From Monodelphis domestica (taxonomy: Eukaryota > Chordata > Mammalia > Didelphimorphia > Didelphidae), in contig NC_077229.1 in the NCBI RefSeq assembly GCF_027887165.1, positions 344,577,380 through 344,641,379 on the forward strand: a stretch of 64,000 nucleotides of DNA, written 5' to 3'. A program made the position numbers and the translations under genes. This document shows, piece by piece, positions 23,560-35,319 of this stretch; the first letter of the stretch is position 1; every line of letters starts with the position of its first letter. The notes under the pieces are model-generated. The model did no database searches. It was not told where the DNA came from and saw only the letters and a program-made list of their open reading frames with translations.

Positions 23560-23900
23560 TGGTGGCAGAGTGGGTTTGGAGTCAAGAAGACATGAGTTCA
23601 AATATGGCCTCAGACATTTTACTGTGTGGCAAATTACAACTTTAGTTTGTCTCAATTTCCTCATCTAAATGGAAAGATAATAATATCTATTTACTTAATA
23701 ATATTATAAATAAATTATAACATGGCTATAATAATAGCACCTGCTTCTCAAGTTCTTATAAGGATCATATTAATATAGTAATATTAGTATGATAATAATA
23801 TTAGATAGAGATAATATTAATAAAAATAAATAAAGAGCACTAGCTACAGTGCCTGGAACATAGTAGATGCTCTATAAATACTTATTCTCTTCTACCAATA
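23560..23900 (+). repeat. THER/MIR SINE with AT-rich expansion
   Basis: Forward: 'gagtgggtttggagtcaaga', 'catgagttcaaatatggcct' and 'tctcaatttcctcatctaaa', then an AT-rich expansion with several 'ataata' runs, and the 3' end 'cagtgcctggaacatagtag', 'atgctctataaatacttatt'. Confidence 0.65.
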
Positions 23901-24174
23901 TTAGTAGAAGTGTCAGTGGATCCAATATTTAAATGGATACTGCTTTTTATTACCGCCATTAAACCATTTACAAAGCATCTGGGGAATTGTGTGGAGTATT
24001 CAGTAATTATACTTCATCTATAATTCATGAAACACGTTACCAGATCCAAGAAGAATCATTCTATCACTTGAATGATGATCAAGTCATTGTTTACAGAGCA
24101 GAAAATTTTAGGCCAAGGAAAAGAAGATGAGGTCAATTCATAAATTATAAATTATTTTCAATTTGTATCTAGTA

Positions 24175-24350
24175 CTATTTCAGAGGAACTAGAAGCCAAC
24201 TAGTTTAATCCCCTCATTTTACAGATGAGGATGCCATGGCTCAGAGATGATGAGTGATTTGTTCACGGTTAGACAGCTAATAGGTATAAGAGCTCTAGAA
24301 CTTCCTGACTCTAAGCCCAAGATTATATCCATTACACCATTTTGACATTA
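24175..24350 (-). repeat. MIR SINE, minus strand
   Basis: Reverse complement: 'ctagtttaatcccctcattt', 'tacagatgaggatgccatgg', 'gatttgttcacggttagaca' and 'atccattacaccattttgac'. Confidence 0.65.
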
Positions 24351-24466
24351 GCATATTTCACTGGATTAAATATATAGTATCATAAAATTTAAGAGAACTC
24401 ATCATTTTCTTTTTCCTTAAGCTGACATGAGGCAATTCTCTCTTCTCCCCTCATGTCCCCAACTCT

Positions 24467-24660
<194 letters not shown>

Positions 24661-25034
24661 TCTGTTCTCAACTCCTTCTTTGCTGAAGAGAACAAGGTAC
24701 ATCCATCCATGAGTACATCTCTTTCCTCTACATCTGAAACCTTTCAGATTTTTCTCCTTAACCTATCACCTAAAAAGATGACATGTCCCTCCCTATCAAA
24801 GCTAAGCCCTCTACTTAGGTCCCCTCCCTTATCTCCTTTCCTTCTGTATACCAAGATGATTTAGGCTCCCAGTACTCTAGTACTTACATGGGTCCATGAT
24901 TTCAATACTGTTGCCTACAAATGGATTAGACTTTCTCTCTCTGACTTTCTCATCCTATCTTTGCCCCTGGCTTCCTCTATGTATTTTAGGAACAAAGGAA
25001 GGAAGAAAAGAGTGAAGGAAGGGAGGAAGGAAAC

Positions 25035-25180
25035 CTGTGATGTAGGTGCTATTATTACAGATGTAGAAACTGAGACTGAGAGAGGTCAAGGGTTTTGCCT
25101 AGAGTCATATAGCTAGTAAGTGTATGAAGAAGAATTTGAACTTAGGTCTTCCTAACTCCAAATTCAACACTCCAGAAGGA
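25035..25180 (-). repeat. MIR SINE, minus strand
   Basis: Reverse complement: 'gtgatgtaggtgctattatt', 'agatgtagaaactgagactg' and 'atatagctagtaagtgtatg'. A short AAGG-rich run lies on its left side at about 24,990-25,030. Confidence 0.65.
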
Positions 25181-25204
25181 AGGGAGGAAGGAAGGAACAC
25201 ATTT

Positions 25205-25475
25205 TTTTAAAAATATTTTAATTTTCAAATGTTTTCCATGGTTACATGATTCATGTTTTCTCCCTTCCCTCATTCCTCCCCTATCCCAGAGTTGACAAGC
25301 AATTCCACTGGAATATATATGATCACTCAAACCCATTTCCATATTATTCATTTTTGTATAAGAGCAATCCTTTACAAACAAAATCCCAAATCACATGCCC
25401 ATATAAACAAGTAATAAATCACATATTTTCTTCTGGATTTCTACTCCCACAGTTCTTTCTCTAGATGTGGTAGCA
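25205..25475 (-). repeat. L1 3' UTR-type repeat, minus strand
   Basis: Starts with a poly(T)/AT run, then 'tttcaaatgttttccatggt', 'tacatgattcatgttttctc', 'agcaattccactggaatata' and 'ctactcccacagttctttct'. I recognise this as a common marsupial L1-associated 3' region, sharing its core with the copy at 40,135-40,320. No TSD was located. Confidence 0.6.
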
Positions 25476-25477
25476 TT

Positions 25478-25745
25478 CTTTCAAGGAACACTTATTTAGC
25501 ATCTGTTATGTTCCAGACATTTTGCTATGGGCTTTATAGATATTATCTCATTTGATTCTCACAAAAACCCTGGGAGATTGGTGTTATTACCATCTCCATT
25601 TTAAAGTTAAAGAAACTAAGGCAGAAGTTAAATGATTTGTCCAGGGTCATACAGCTAATAAGTGTCTGAATCCAGATTTGAACTCAAGTCTCCCCAACAC
25701 TAAGCCCAGAACTCTATCAACTGTATGACCTAGCTGTGAATATAT
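25478..25745 (-). repeat. MIR SINE, minus strand
   Basis: Reverse complement, near full length: 'gatattatctcatttgattc', 'tcacaaaaaccctgggagat', 'aaatgatttgtccagggtca', 'tacagctaataagtgtctga' and 'ctatcaactgtatgacctag'. Confidence 0.75.
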
Positions 25746-25749
25746 CACA

Positions 25750-26345
25750 TTATCTTCAATAATATGAGTTTTAGGGCTTTTCCCAAACAATTTGTCATTA
25801 TTAATGCTCTATAATCTTATGCATACTGAGTTCTTACATTGTTTTTTGAACAATTTATAATATTGATCCTCTCAATATTGTAGGATCTCAAGATTTATAA
25901 TCATATAGCATCAGCAAGAAAATATTAGTGTTCAAGAAAAAGGAACTTTTAGCATCATATTGTTGAGGTCAATTAAGTAAAGTGCAAATACAATCCAGTT
26001 GCAACCAGGGGGAGTGGGGTGAATAGAATTTCAGTATTTGTCAGAAGGTGTCTGGTACTCCAACAATTCATGAAGATTTAATTTAATGTTCTCAGAATAG
26101 TAGAGTAAAAGAAGTCAGTATTCTTGACCACTTACCCCACACAAATTATTGCTGACCACACCTAAAGGAATGGCTACATTCAAGGCCTCCTTTCCTGCCT
26201 CATTGCAGGAAATATGCAATCAAAATGCTTCCAGATTCATTTGTCAGAACACCCAGAAAAATAATGGTCATTAAAACCATCATCCTCACCTCACAATAAA
26301 TTGTAGTGAACAAGACTGATCACCACAATGTGTCCTGACGCATCA
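25750..26345. other. No feature recognised
   Basis: Unassigned, mostly AT-rich; no repeat or coding signature identified. Confidence 0.35.
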
Positions 26346-26360
26346 ATTTTGGAGTAGAAG

Positions 26361-26583
26361 GGGGCAGCTGGGTAGCTCAGTGGATTGAGAGCCAGGCCTA
26401 GAGATAGGAGGTCCTGGGTTCAAATCTGGCCTCAGACACTTCCCAGCTGTGTGACCCTGGGCAAGTCACTTAACCCCCATTGCCTAGCCCTTACCACTCT
26501 TCTGCCTTGGAGCCAATACACAGTATTGACTCCAAGATGGAAGGTAAGGGTTTTATAAAAATAAAAAAAATTTTTTTTTTAAA
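26361..26583 (+). repeat. Full-length WSINE1-type SINE with 13-bp TSD
   Basis: Best-preserved copy in the window. The head is 'ggggcagctgggtagctcag', with 'aggtcctgggttcaaatctg' (Pol III B-box-like 'ggttcaaatc'), 'gtgaccctgggcaagtcact', 'cctagcccttaccactcttc' and the tail 'gatggaaggtaagggtttt', then A/T-rich sequence. Flanked by tttggagtagaag (26,348-26,360 and 26,584-26,596). tRNA-derived promoter boxes are expected for the family. Confidence 0.93.
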
Positions 26584-26844
26584 TTTGGAGTAGAAGCAAG
26601 AAATAACACCTTATCTCCCCAACAATTATTGGCCTTAAAATCCCTTGTAAGTGAAAAAATTAGTGATGTGTCAAACATCCACATCAAAGTTACTCTAAAA
26701 GAAGAAATCTGAGAAGGTATTTTAGTTCTCCTAGCATACACATAGTAAATGAATCTGGGATTGCTGACATTCAGTGGTCCACATCTCTGGCATGAGATTT
26801 GATCTACACACCTAAAGCTAGACACATTCTTACCAGAATAATAG

Positions 26845-27070
26845 TTAACATTTATATAGCACTTTAAGGTTTACAAAGAGCCTTACAAATCCTATCTTAT
26901 TTTACCTTCCCAACAACTTTGTGATGTGGGTGCTATTTTTTCAAATGAGGGAAAGGAGACTGAGAGATGTTATTTGTACAAGGTCACATAGCTAGCAAGT
27001 GTTTAAGGAAGGATTTAAAATTAGATTTTCCTAACTACAACACTCTTCTCTGAGCCATTTCGCTACCCAG
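26845..27070 (-). repeat. MIR SINE, minus strand
   Basis: Reverse complement: 'tatatagcactttaaggttt', 'caaagagccttacaaatcct', 'gtgatgtgggtgctattttt' and 'aaggtcacatagctagcaag'. Well-ordered copy. Confidence 0.75.
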
Positions 27071-27529
27071 AAGAAAATCAAAAGTATTGATATCTTCAAC
27101 CTTATATTCTTTACTGTAGACCTGAGTTGTCTATGAAATGTTCTTCAACAAATTTCATTAGGATATATCAATTTTGAATGGGGTCTGTCTTTCATTTTTC
27201 TGGTTGGCTAGGAAATTTATATAACTATCCATACAACCAGGCTACTAAATGATGGGAGACAGACAGGTGAGACTGATTAGCTCCCCATTGTCTAAAATTG
27301 AGCTTTCCAGGACTTCCACAAACACCTCTGTATACTCTTAATGTGATTAAGGAATGCAAATTCATTCATTTTAATATTTCCCTAAGTCAGGCAGCAGGAG
27401 GACACAGCAGGGCTATGAAAGGCAGTCCATGAGACAGTTTTCAGTAACTACAGGGCAACCGCTGCCAGAGTGGACCAGAGCAAAATCACCATGTAGGGGA
27501 AATTTGTCTTTGATAATCTCCCAAACTAC

Positions 27530-27675
27530 CAGAGTCCTCTTTTCTTTTAAGATAAACTTAGACAAGTAGAGATTGTTTTGTTTTTCATATTTGTATCTCT
27601 AGTACCTAGAACAGTGCCTGGTGCATAGTAGGTGCCTAATAAATACTTCTTGACTGGTTGATTGGTAACTTCAAA
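27530..27675 (+). repeat. L2/L3-type LINE 3' end
   Basis: Forward terminus: 'gacaagtagagattgttttg', 'agaacagtgcctggtgcata' and 'gtaggtgcctaataaatact'. This is the canonical 3' end motif. Confidence 0.7.
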
Positions 27676-27699
27676 TGGATGTATATTTATTTTTTAAGA

Positions 27700-28640
27700 A
27701 TTAGAGATAAAGCATTTTTATAGGCAGAAGGAATGAAACAGTAGTAAAGGAGAGATTAAAGAAGAGAAAGAAGAGATGAATGAAAGAGGAAGATTCTAGA
27801 GGAAAGGAGCAAGAACACAAGTGGAGAGATATTAGCCCTAGCCAAGAGGACAATTTTTGTCTCTCAAATATTAAAACAAGGAAGAAGAGGAAGAATAAAA
27901 CTATAGAAGGTATTGAGTAGGTGAGATGAAGGAGCTCACAATAAATGACCAAAAATTTCTCAGTAAAGTAGGAGGTTGGGCCACCTACTAAGGAAGGGGA
28001 TGAGGTTTGGAATAGCTTCTATGGGAATCAGACTAAGTGGTCAGTCAAGGAAGAAAAGAACACTTGCCATGAAGCAGTGTGACCTACATGAGATCAAATA
28101 ATATGAATCTGTTTTAAACCTCAGGGCTGCAGAACTTGTTCCATCATCATTAATCATTAGCAGTAGAAGTTAGGGAAGCATAAAGTCAAGATGACCCATG
28201 GTTGAGGCCTGACAAGACAGGAATGATAATAGCACAGGGGTCAAGGGATTCAAGGGTGGAGATCAATGCATAGCTGAGCTTATTAACTATAGAATCACAA
28301 CCATAAAGTGATCAAAGAGAAGTCAGAACAGGAGGAACATCTATTCTAGAAGAACAAGGAGGTGTAGAGGATTAGGGGTCAGGTGAAAATGAAGAATAGG
28401 ATTAGAAGGAGTGAGGAGAAATTGAAGGACAAGAGAACATGATCAGAGAGGAAATTTTCAGAGTTCAAGACCATATATGTGGTACAATATTAGTTGACAG
28501 TAAGATCTAAAAGGTAAACACTTCCTGTGGTTGGTAGGTATGATGAGCTGAGATGTCCAACTGAGAGGCTATTTGATGGAATATACAAGTTAAAACTAAA
28601 GTCCAAAAGTATGGAGGCAGATTTTGAGATGGGCATTGCT
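27700..28640 (-). repeat. Probable L2/CR1-superfamily LINE, upstream ORF2 region, minus strand
   Basis: The minus strand at about 28,200-28,300 translates to VNKLSYALISTLESLDPCA, resembling the connector segment between endonuclease and reverse transcriptase in L2/CR1 LINEs (NKLSYALISTLDSLAPLCPR). The 83-codon ORF at 27,701-27,952 is a shadow of the degraded region. Strongly purine-rich on the plus strand, like other L2 copies here. Family assignment is tentative. Confidence 0.5.
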
Positions 28641-28644
28641 ATTC

Positions 28645-29510
28645 TCCAGTCTATTGATCTTGGAATAATTATAATTAAATAATTTCAAGGCAAAGTCAGA
28701 AAACTTAAAGATGTCTTCAATGTGACCTAAGTCTTCAAGTTCTCTCCTCTGTGACGAGCAATTTTCAAATGTAGTTCAAAAGATTGTGACCTATTTATTT
28801 ATGTTAACCTTTTTTGGAAATGAAGTTAGTATCCTTTTTTTTTTAATCAAGATTTTAAAGTCTTTAATCACAACTGATTGGAAGGAAATATCCACCCCAC
28901 ATTCTCTACTTATTTAGAAAAATGGGTGTGGGACTAATTTGTCATTACATTTTTAAATACCTTACTCAGTGGTTTCTGTGATTGCTCCATTGTCATTAGT
29001 CACTAATATCTCTCAGGGAAATGATTGTGCCTTTATGTAATGCACCCAAGAATATATCAGAACATAGCACATTCAGTCATGTTGAGTTGGATATCAAAGA
29101 AATAAAATGGAATGTATTTAACAAGGTTTTTGTTTAAGTCAGAGCTTAAATTGTATGCATTGTCACAGGGCAGAGCTGAAAGGAACCTCAGAGGGTGGAA
29201 GTTCATACATCTAGAGCCAAAGATTTTAAATGCAAAATAGTCCAAACTTTTCATTTCACAGATGAGGAAACTGTCTTTAAAAAATCACTGAGTTTTACTC
29301 AAGAAACAGAAATCCTAGATGCCAACTAATAATATTATGATATGATTTGTATATCATAATTTAAAGCCTGAATATCTTCTCATCAGCACCAAGTGATATA
29401 CTTAGATCAAGGATACAGAAGCCTGACAAAGTGGTCAGTAAAATTCAAAGACTTGTTTGTTCATGATCCCATAGCTTGAGAGGCAGAATCTGAATCTAGG
29501 TTCTCTGACT
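28645..29510. other. No gene recognised
   Basis: Unassigned apart from a minus-strand MIR-like scrap at about 29,165-29,280 ('ttcacagatgaggaaactgt'). Confidence 0.35.
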
Positions 29511-29514
29511 TTAC

Positions 29515-29690
29515 AAATCAATGAGCATTTATTAAGCACCAGCTATGTATTTGGGATTGGGAGAATAAAGAAAAAGTAAAACAGGACCTCAAGGAGCTTA
29601 AAGTGTAAATAGAGTAGACAGAGTCTCCATATAGACATATATACAAACTAGATATAAGGTGATTTTGAGGAAGAGGTGCTAACAGCTCTC
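29515..29690 (-). repeat. L2-type LINE 3' end, minus strand
   Basis: Reverse terminus: 'atgagcatttattaagcacc', 'aggacctcaaggagcttaaa' and 'gacagagtctccatatagac'. Confidence 0.65.
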
Positions 29691-29691
29691 T

Positions 29692-30130
29692 TGCCACTAT
29701 CCATCTTCATAGCAGTTAAAGCATTCTGTATCATTCATCCCACTTTGTTTCTCCAATATGTATGGTTAGATCAATTTCTCACATTATTGTTTATTCCACT
29801 AAAGACTGTTACAGAAACCAATATAATTATTACAATTCCCAATTCAACTTATGAGCCTTTAAGGGAAAAAATTTTCAATCACTAATGCCATATCTCCAAA
29901 ATCATTAATGTTGGCAATGTATTTATATGGAGAAGAGAAAGAGAAAAGAAGAGGAGAAAAGGGAAGGGGATGGGAGAAGAGGGAAGAAAGACTCTGGCAT
30001 CATATTTTAAGATGGTGGAGAAATATATTTCCTTCTCTTTTTAGGGATGTGAAGATTTGGGGAAATTGTGATGCCAATACACACTTTAAGAGATGTTGAG
30101 TTTGAGGAACCAAACAATAGAAACTTGCCC
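29692..30130. other. No feature recognised
   Basis: Unassigned. Contains a short purine-rich run (29,930-29,990). No coding signature. Confidence 0.3.
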
Positions 30131-30135
30131 TCCAA

Positions 30136-30160
30136 AACACACACACACATGTGCTCATGT

Positions 30161-30218
<58 letters not shown>
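30136..30218. repeat. (AC)n microsatellite
   Basis: Two AC runs (about 30,136-30,149 and 30,162-30,218) separated by 'atgtgctcatgtgt'. Confidence 0.97.
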
Positions 30219-30219
<1 letters not shown>

Positions 30220-30221
<2 letters not shown>

Positions 30222-31384
30222 TATTGGCTCTGCCTTGCACATCCCCTATAACAAGAATGGAATCTAAGCATCCTGGTTCCCAGACCCTTTTTGGAGTAAT
30301 GGAGGGGAAAAGGTAGGAAAGTAAGTAGAAACTAAGAGTTTACCTTAAGGATTTGAGAAGAAATTCTTATAAAAGCTTAACCTGGGTACCTCAAATCCAG
30401 CCCAGTCAATCTCAGACCTGCAGTACAAAATCATCTAAGGTATGATTTTCCATACTTAATTCTTCAGCATTTCAAAGCTCTGTGATCTACTTGACCTAGA
30501 CATTCCTTCCCAAGACACAAATCTCAGTCCCTCTGGGACTAGGTTAGGATGGTCTTTCATCAAAATAGGGATAGGGTCTAAACCAGTGATTTCATTGATA
30601 TAGATATCTTCAAAGTAAGGAAATTCCCTCTACAGATTATACAGATTACCTTTTCTGTAATTTGTAACAAAAAGCACTGAGAGAGTATACAACTTTCGTG
30701 TTCTCACATAACCAATAAGCATCAAGGGCAAGACCTGAACCCACATCTTTCTGATTTCAAAACTAGTTCTTTATCCATTGTGCTACATTGCCTTTATTTC
30801 ATTAAAAACAAAAATTTAAATTGGTAAAATGTTACTGTGGCAATATGGAGGTGAATTAGTAAAATTGATTAATTTTAAAATTAGGAAACTTATTCATTAA
30901 AATTTTTAAATATGTAACTTGGCTATTGGTAAATTTTGGTAAATAACTGAAAATGTCCTCACTACCTTGAATGCATATAAATGGCTGTCCAAGTTGATTA
31001 CATAGGAATGAGTTGTTAGTCAACAACAATCAAGGAGAATTTAGGGGATCCCTTGGGTGTATAGCAGTTCTCAGGAAGATGGAACACATTCCAGAATGAA
31101 CTCAGACCTTATCCATAAGGCTGTCAGGTCAGACTGGTATGTATTGATTTAACAGAATTGCATGCACATGAATAAAATAATTCATAAAATAATATTTAAT
31201 CTGAGGAGCAAGAGAAGGATGGATGAAGAGGATTAACTAGGGAAAGCTTTTGGAAGGAGATAGACATTGAATTATTTAGCAGGAAATAATAATTTTTATA
31301 TCATTAGGACTCCATTGGGGCCCAAAGCCCTAATACATTAATTACTAAATGGTAAACTGATAGACAAAAAGAGACTCCTTGGCC
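30220..31384. other. No gene recognised
   Basis: Largely unassigned. A degraded minus-strand MIR-like piece may lie near 30,700-30,790 ('caagggcaagacctgaaccc'). Confidence 0.35.
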
Positions 31385-31398
31385 ATTGCTCTATTTTT

Positions 31399-31588
31399 TT
31401 TTTTGAACTTTACCTTCCTTCTTGGAGTCAATACTGTGTATTGGCCAAGAGTGGGAAGTGCTAGGCAATGGTGGTCAAGTGACTTGCCCAGGGCCACACA
31501 GCTAGGAAGTGTCTGAGGCCAGATTTGAATCTAGGACCTCCTGTCTATAGGCCTGACTCTCAATCCACTGAGCCATGTAGTTGCCCCC
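31399..31588 (-). repeat. WSINE1-type SINE, minus strand, 14-bp TSD
   Basis: Poly(T) tail, then 'gaactttaccttccttcttg', 'gtgctaggcaatggtggtca', 'ctgaggccagatttgaatct' and the head 'tgagccatgtagttgccccc'. Flanked by attgctctattttt (31,385-31,398 and 31,589-31,602). Confidence 0.92.
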
Positions 31589-31604
31589 ATTGCTCTATTT
31601 TTCT

Positions 31605-32000
31605 AATAGGGATTGGGGGCTGAGGTGGGGGAGCATGGCAAAAAAAAAAAAGATTTTGGTCTTTGACCCATTCATAGACCTAAAATTTAAAGGCCCCTTC
31701 CCTGATGTAGTTCCAATAAATCTTAAACTTTTAAATCCATCTAACAGAAAAGCACATTTCAAAGCACTTCTTCAAGATTGTGTGAGGATGAACAGTATAA
31801 TTATTGATCTGATCATTCAATGGCAAAGCAGGAGTCCAGAAGACTAAAGATGAGTCATGATGCCTATCTCCTGTCAGAGTGGTGATGGACTTAAAATCAA
31901 GTATGAGGTAAGCATATTTGAACATGACCAATGTGGAATTATTTTTCTTTTTTATTGAACTATCACGATATATTTATTTTGAATATTTTGGGAGCTTTTC
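31605..32000. other. No feature recognised
   Basis: Unassigned. The 88-codon ORF at 31,581-31,847 overlaps the SINE edge and has no recognisable family. Confidence 0.3.
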
Positions 32001-32004
32001 GGCA

Positions 32005-32228
32005 GCTAGGAGGTATAGTGGATAGAGTTCTAGACTTGGAGTCAGAGACCCAACTACATAATCCTGTCTTGGACATTTACTAGCTAGGTGATCCTGGGTA
32101 AAACATTAACCCCCACCCTTAACCCCAGTTTCTTCATATGTAAAGAATAATAGCATCTACAGGGTTGTTGTATCAAATGAGATAACATGCAGAATGTAAA
32201 CTGTAGAGTATTTATAAATACTAACTAT
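32005..32228 (+). repeat. THER/MIR SINE, full length
   Basis: Forward: 'ggcagctaggaggtatagtg', 'ctagacttggagtcagagac', 'atttactagctaggtgatcc', 'ctacagggttgttgtatcaa' and 'gtagagtatttataaatact'. Head and tail are both present. Confidence 0.8.
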
Positions 32229-32279
32229 TCTTTTTTCTTTTATTGTTTTATGGTAGTACAAGAGCAATGAGAAGGAGAA

Positions 32280-32625
32280 AGTATGAATTTTTTTTAGTGT
32301 CTAGAGACTAAGATATGGTGACGGCCATGTGAATGGAGAGGAGAGGAGATACTGTAGAGGTAGAACTGAAAAGATTTGTTTGGATATGGGAGGTGAGAAT
32401 AATACAAGAGAAGAACTCAGAAGAGAGAACACTATGAAAGCAGACAAGAGATGAGCTCTCTTGAGCTCATCTAATGAGGGTGTATTAGATTTGAGATTTG
32501 TAGGGGAAATTCAGGTAAAAATGTGCAACATACCATGGGGTACAGGGGGTACAGGACTAGAGTTCAATAGAAAGATTAGATTGGCCCTATAGATTTTGAG
32601 CTATACAAAAATGAAAAGGACTACT
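32280..32625 (-). repeat. Possible L2-type LINE fragment, minus strand
   Basis: Purine-rich plus strand. Segments such as 'tttgtttggatatgggaggt' and 'ggaaattcaggtaaaaatgt' loosely follow the L2 order seen at 58,860-59,080. Weak match. Confidence 0.35.
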
Positions 32626-32739
32626 GATTGCTTGCCAGGTACATTGTTGTTGTCAGGATTCTTTTTCAGGTATAGGTTGGACTAGAAAAAGAAAAAAAGG
32701 GTAATTATTGATCCAGAGTCAACTAAAACTGTTCTGGTG

Positions 32740-33095
32740 ATGCTACAGCTTTTGATTATGATCTGAATGAGAAAAGTAAATTCCAGTTGACTGTACATAC
32801 AATTTTTGCTCCATTGAGCTCTTCAGATATGGAGATTATGTGGAAAAAAAGCAAATTTGATGGACTGATGGATTCCAAACTATATTTGCATTTGAAATGG
32901 TCAAAGAATACAATTAATAACAATGGAAGCAAGACTGAAGGCTTCAAAGCAAGATGGCCCCAGGGCAAAATCCCATAGTGTTTCACTCAACAATCCTGAA
33001 ACAAGAGTACTAATGGAAGAGTATACAAGCATATACAACTTTGGGAAGAATGATGAAAATATCAGAAGAAAACTGATACCCAAGGGATAAAGGTT
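32740..33095 (+). other. Possible unidentified retrocopy
   Basis: A 63-codon open stretch ([20 protein letters not shown], then [18 protein letters not shown] and ending QGKIP) is followed in another frame by EEYTSIYNFGKNDENIRRKL. Composition is protein-like in consecutive frames, as in a degraded processed pseudogene. I do not recognise the parent gene, see no poly(A) tail and found no TSD. Confidence 0.2.
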
Positions 33096-33099
33096 CAGA

Positions 33100-33790
33100 A
33101 AGGTAGCACACAGGAATCAATCTGTAACAAACCCAGCCTTGTCTTTCAGAAAGAATGTTACCAATCTTCCTTCTCTACTGCTTTGATATTTTCATTGCAT
33201 TCTTTCTAGGGAAATTTATCTTGTGGAGTGAAGCATGAAGAGATTTTTGTTTATCTACCATTTCTTTGGGAGCATAGCCTATATTGACTCTGTGTGTGTG
33301 TGTGTGGTGTGTGTGCAATGTCAAATCAGCTTTGCCTTTAATGATCTCTTATAGCTAAAAAACACAATAAAAACAAATTCTTTAGCTATTGGGAGAAAAA
33401 AGTATGTTATCAGATCATGAAAAGCAGATTTCATATGCACATTTAGTCCTTTATGAAATTAAAAAAATAATAAATTTTAAAATATTTTTAAAAATAAAAA
33501 TAGTGTTCTTAATGGTTTTCATAATAGTTCAAGACTTGTTCAGAGTCTCATAAATGTTATTTTAATAAACTCTACATTTGATCTGCTGCTGTTACCTCTT
33601 ATATGATTTATTTAGATTACAAACCCACAAATTCAGGGATATGCTAGGGCTATTCTGTGGGGAGATAGAGCTTTTACCTTTATTAATATCATGCCATAAT
33701 TTTCTTTATGAGATAACTGCTGAATGAGTTTTCCATCTAATAATCCTGTCACTTGGTTTTTAACATAAAATAATTGTCCACAGGTTTAAA
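33100..33790. other. No feature recognised
   Basis: AT-rich; includes a short (TG)n run at 33,290-33,316. Nothing else identified. Confidence 0.35.
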
Positions 33791-33799
33791 AAGAGGCTA

Positions 33800-34437
33800 G
33801 TCACTACAAGGTCTATACCCCAAAGAGATCAAAGGAAAAAGATCTATAAGTACAAAATTATTTATAGCAGTTCTTTTTGTAGTGGCAAAGAATTGAAAAA
33901 TCAAAGGATTGTTCACTAATTGAGGAATAGCTAAACAAGTTGTAACATATGATAGTGATGGAGTAGTATTGTGCAGTGGGAAAGGACTAGCAGTGCAGTT
34001 TCAGAAAAACATGGCAAGTCCTAGATGAACTAATGTAAAGTGAAATGAGAAGAACTGGAAGATCATTGTGCCCACTAACGGCAATGTAACAGTGATCATC
34101 TGTGAAAGATTTGGCTACTCTTATCAATACAATGATCCCAGATGATCCCAAAGGACTCATGATGAAAAAGTAAGAGAGAAAGAGACAGAGAAGAGACAGA
34201 GACAGACAGAGAGACAGAGCGACAGAGAGATGATAAATCCTGAGTACAAATTGAAGTATAATTTCCTCACTTAATTTTCTTGAATTTTTTTCAGTATGGA
34301 AATATGTCTTGCATAATCAAAATCATAGTGCTTCCCAGTGAGTGGAGGAGAGTGGGGATGGGATGGAGGGGAGGGGAAAGAGAATTTGGAACTCAAAATT
34401 AAAAAAGAAAAGAATGTTAAAAAATAACAAAAAAGGC
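33800..34437 (+). repeat. L1 3' end
   Basis: Forward L1 ORF2 C-terminus and 3' UTR: 'accccaaagagatcaaagga', 'tttatagcagttctttttgt', 'agtgatggagtagtattgtg', 'tgtaaagtgaaatgagaaga', a short (AGAC)n expansion near 34,190-34,235, and an A-rich end. No frame preserved. Confidence 0.85.
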
Positions 34438-34439
34438 TA

Positions 34440-34985
34440 ATAGAAGCAATAGGTAATTTATTTAGAATTTACTTCTCCCAAATTACCAAATCACTAGAAA
34501 AATATGCCATAGAATCCTGTTATTGATGCAGAATTCATGTGTGATAAGTAAATAATGACAGATAAAATACATTTTTAGATGATTTTACTTAAATAGGTCT
34601 GGAAATATCTTTAGGTCCATTATTTTTCTTTCCTGCCACTGTTCTAGTGATCAATATTCTTTCCTGATAACTTATATCATTTGCTACAACCCTGCACTGG
34701 ATTTCAGGATGGAGATATAGGGGTTGGAAATGGAGACATTCGATAGATATATGTATATGTATGTGCATATGGAATATTAACAACAGGGAGGAGAGACACC
34801 ATAGCTGCTGTGTTAGCACATCTGACTCCCTCCATTCAACCTTAGTTCTATGTAACAAATTGTCCAAGAGTTGAGTCCATTTAGAAAGTGGCTGTTGCTT
34901 TACCACATAATTGTAACTTATAATTATATAGCACTTTGTAGATAAAGAAACTAAGACTCAAAAATAGTTGTTTTATGTATTTGTA
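34440..34985. other. No gene recognised
   Basis: Unassigned; a minus-strand MIR scrap lies at about 34,915-34,970 ('tatatagcactttgtagata'). Confidence 0.35.
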
Positions 34986-34987
34986 TT

Positions 34988-35205
34988 AAGAGGTAGCAGG
35001 AAGTAGTGGATAGCCCACTGAACTTGGTCTCGAGATGCCTCAGTTCAAATTCCACTTGAGATGTTTACTAGCTGTGTGACCTCTCAGAGTCTCTCAGTTA
35101 CCACATCTGTAAAATGAGAGTAGTATTTTTAACTACCTACCTCAGAGAGTTGTGAGGAAAATTCATTACAAACCTTAAAGCAAAATATAAATGTAATTTC
35201 TTAGT
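34988..35205 (+). repeat. THER/MIR SINE, full length
   Basis: Forward: 'taagaggtagcaggaagtag', 'gatgcctcagttcaaattcc', 'tactagctgtgtgacctctc', 'taccacatctgtaaaatgag' and 'ctacctcagagagttgtgag'. Confidence 0.75.
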
Positions 35206-35216
35206 TTATTTTTATA

Positions 35217-35305
35217 TAGGATGTCCCAAAATTCTTAAAGTATTTTTAAGCTACTAAGGCTACAAAAAAGTTTAAAACTGCACTGAGAACTTTGGAACAC
35301 TCTGT
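35217..35305. mobile_element. Mariner-like MITE (about 88 bp)
   Basis: Near-palindromic element. The left end is 'aggatgtcccaaaattctta' and the right end 'ctgagaactttggaacactc'; their reverse complements match over about 30 bp with mismatches. The core includes 'aaagtatttttaagctacta' and 'agtttaaaactgcactgag'. A TA lies at the left edge ('tttatata'). The layout resembles short mariner/Tc1 MITEs; the family name was not determined. Confidence 0.6.
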
Positions 35306-35319
35306 CTGTGCAATTGGTA

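Noticed and set aside
30000-30316. His-Thr / Cys-Val ORFs
   Set aside because: Translation of the (AC)n microsatellite on both strands.
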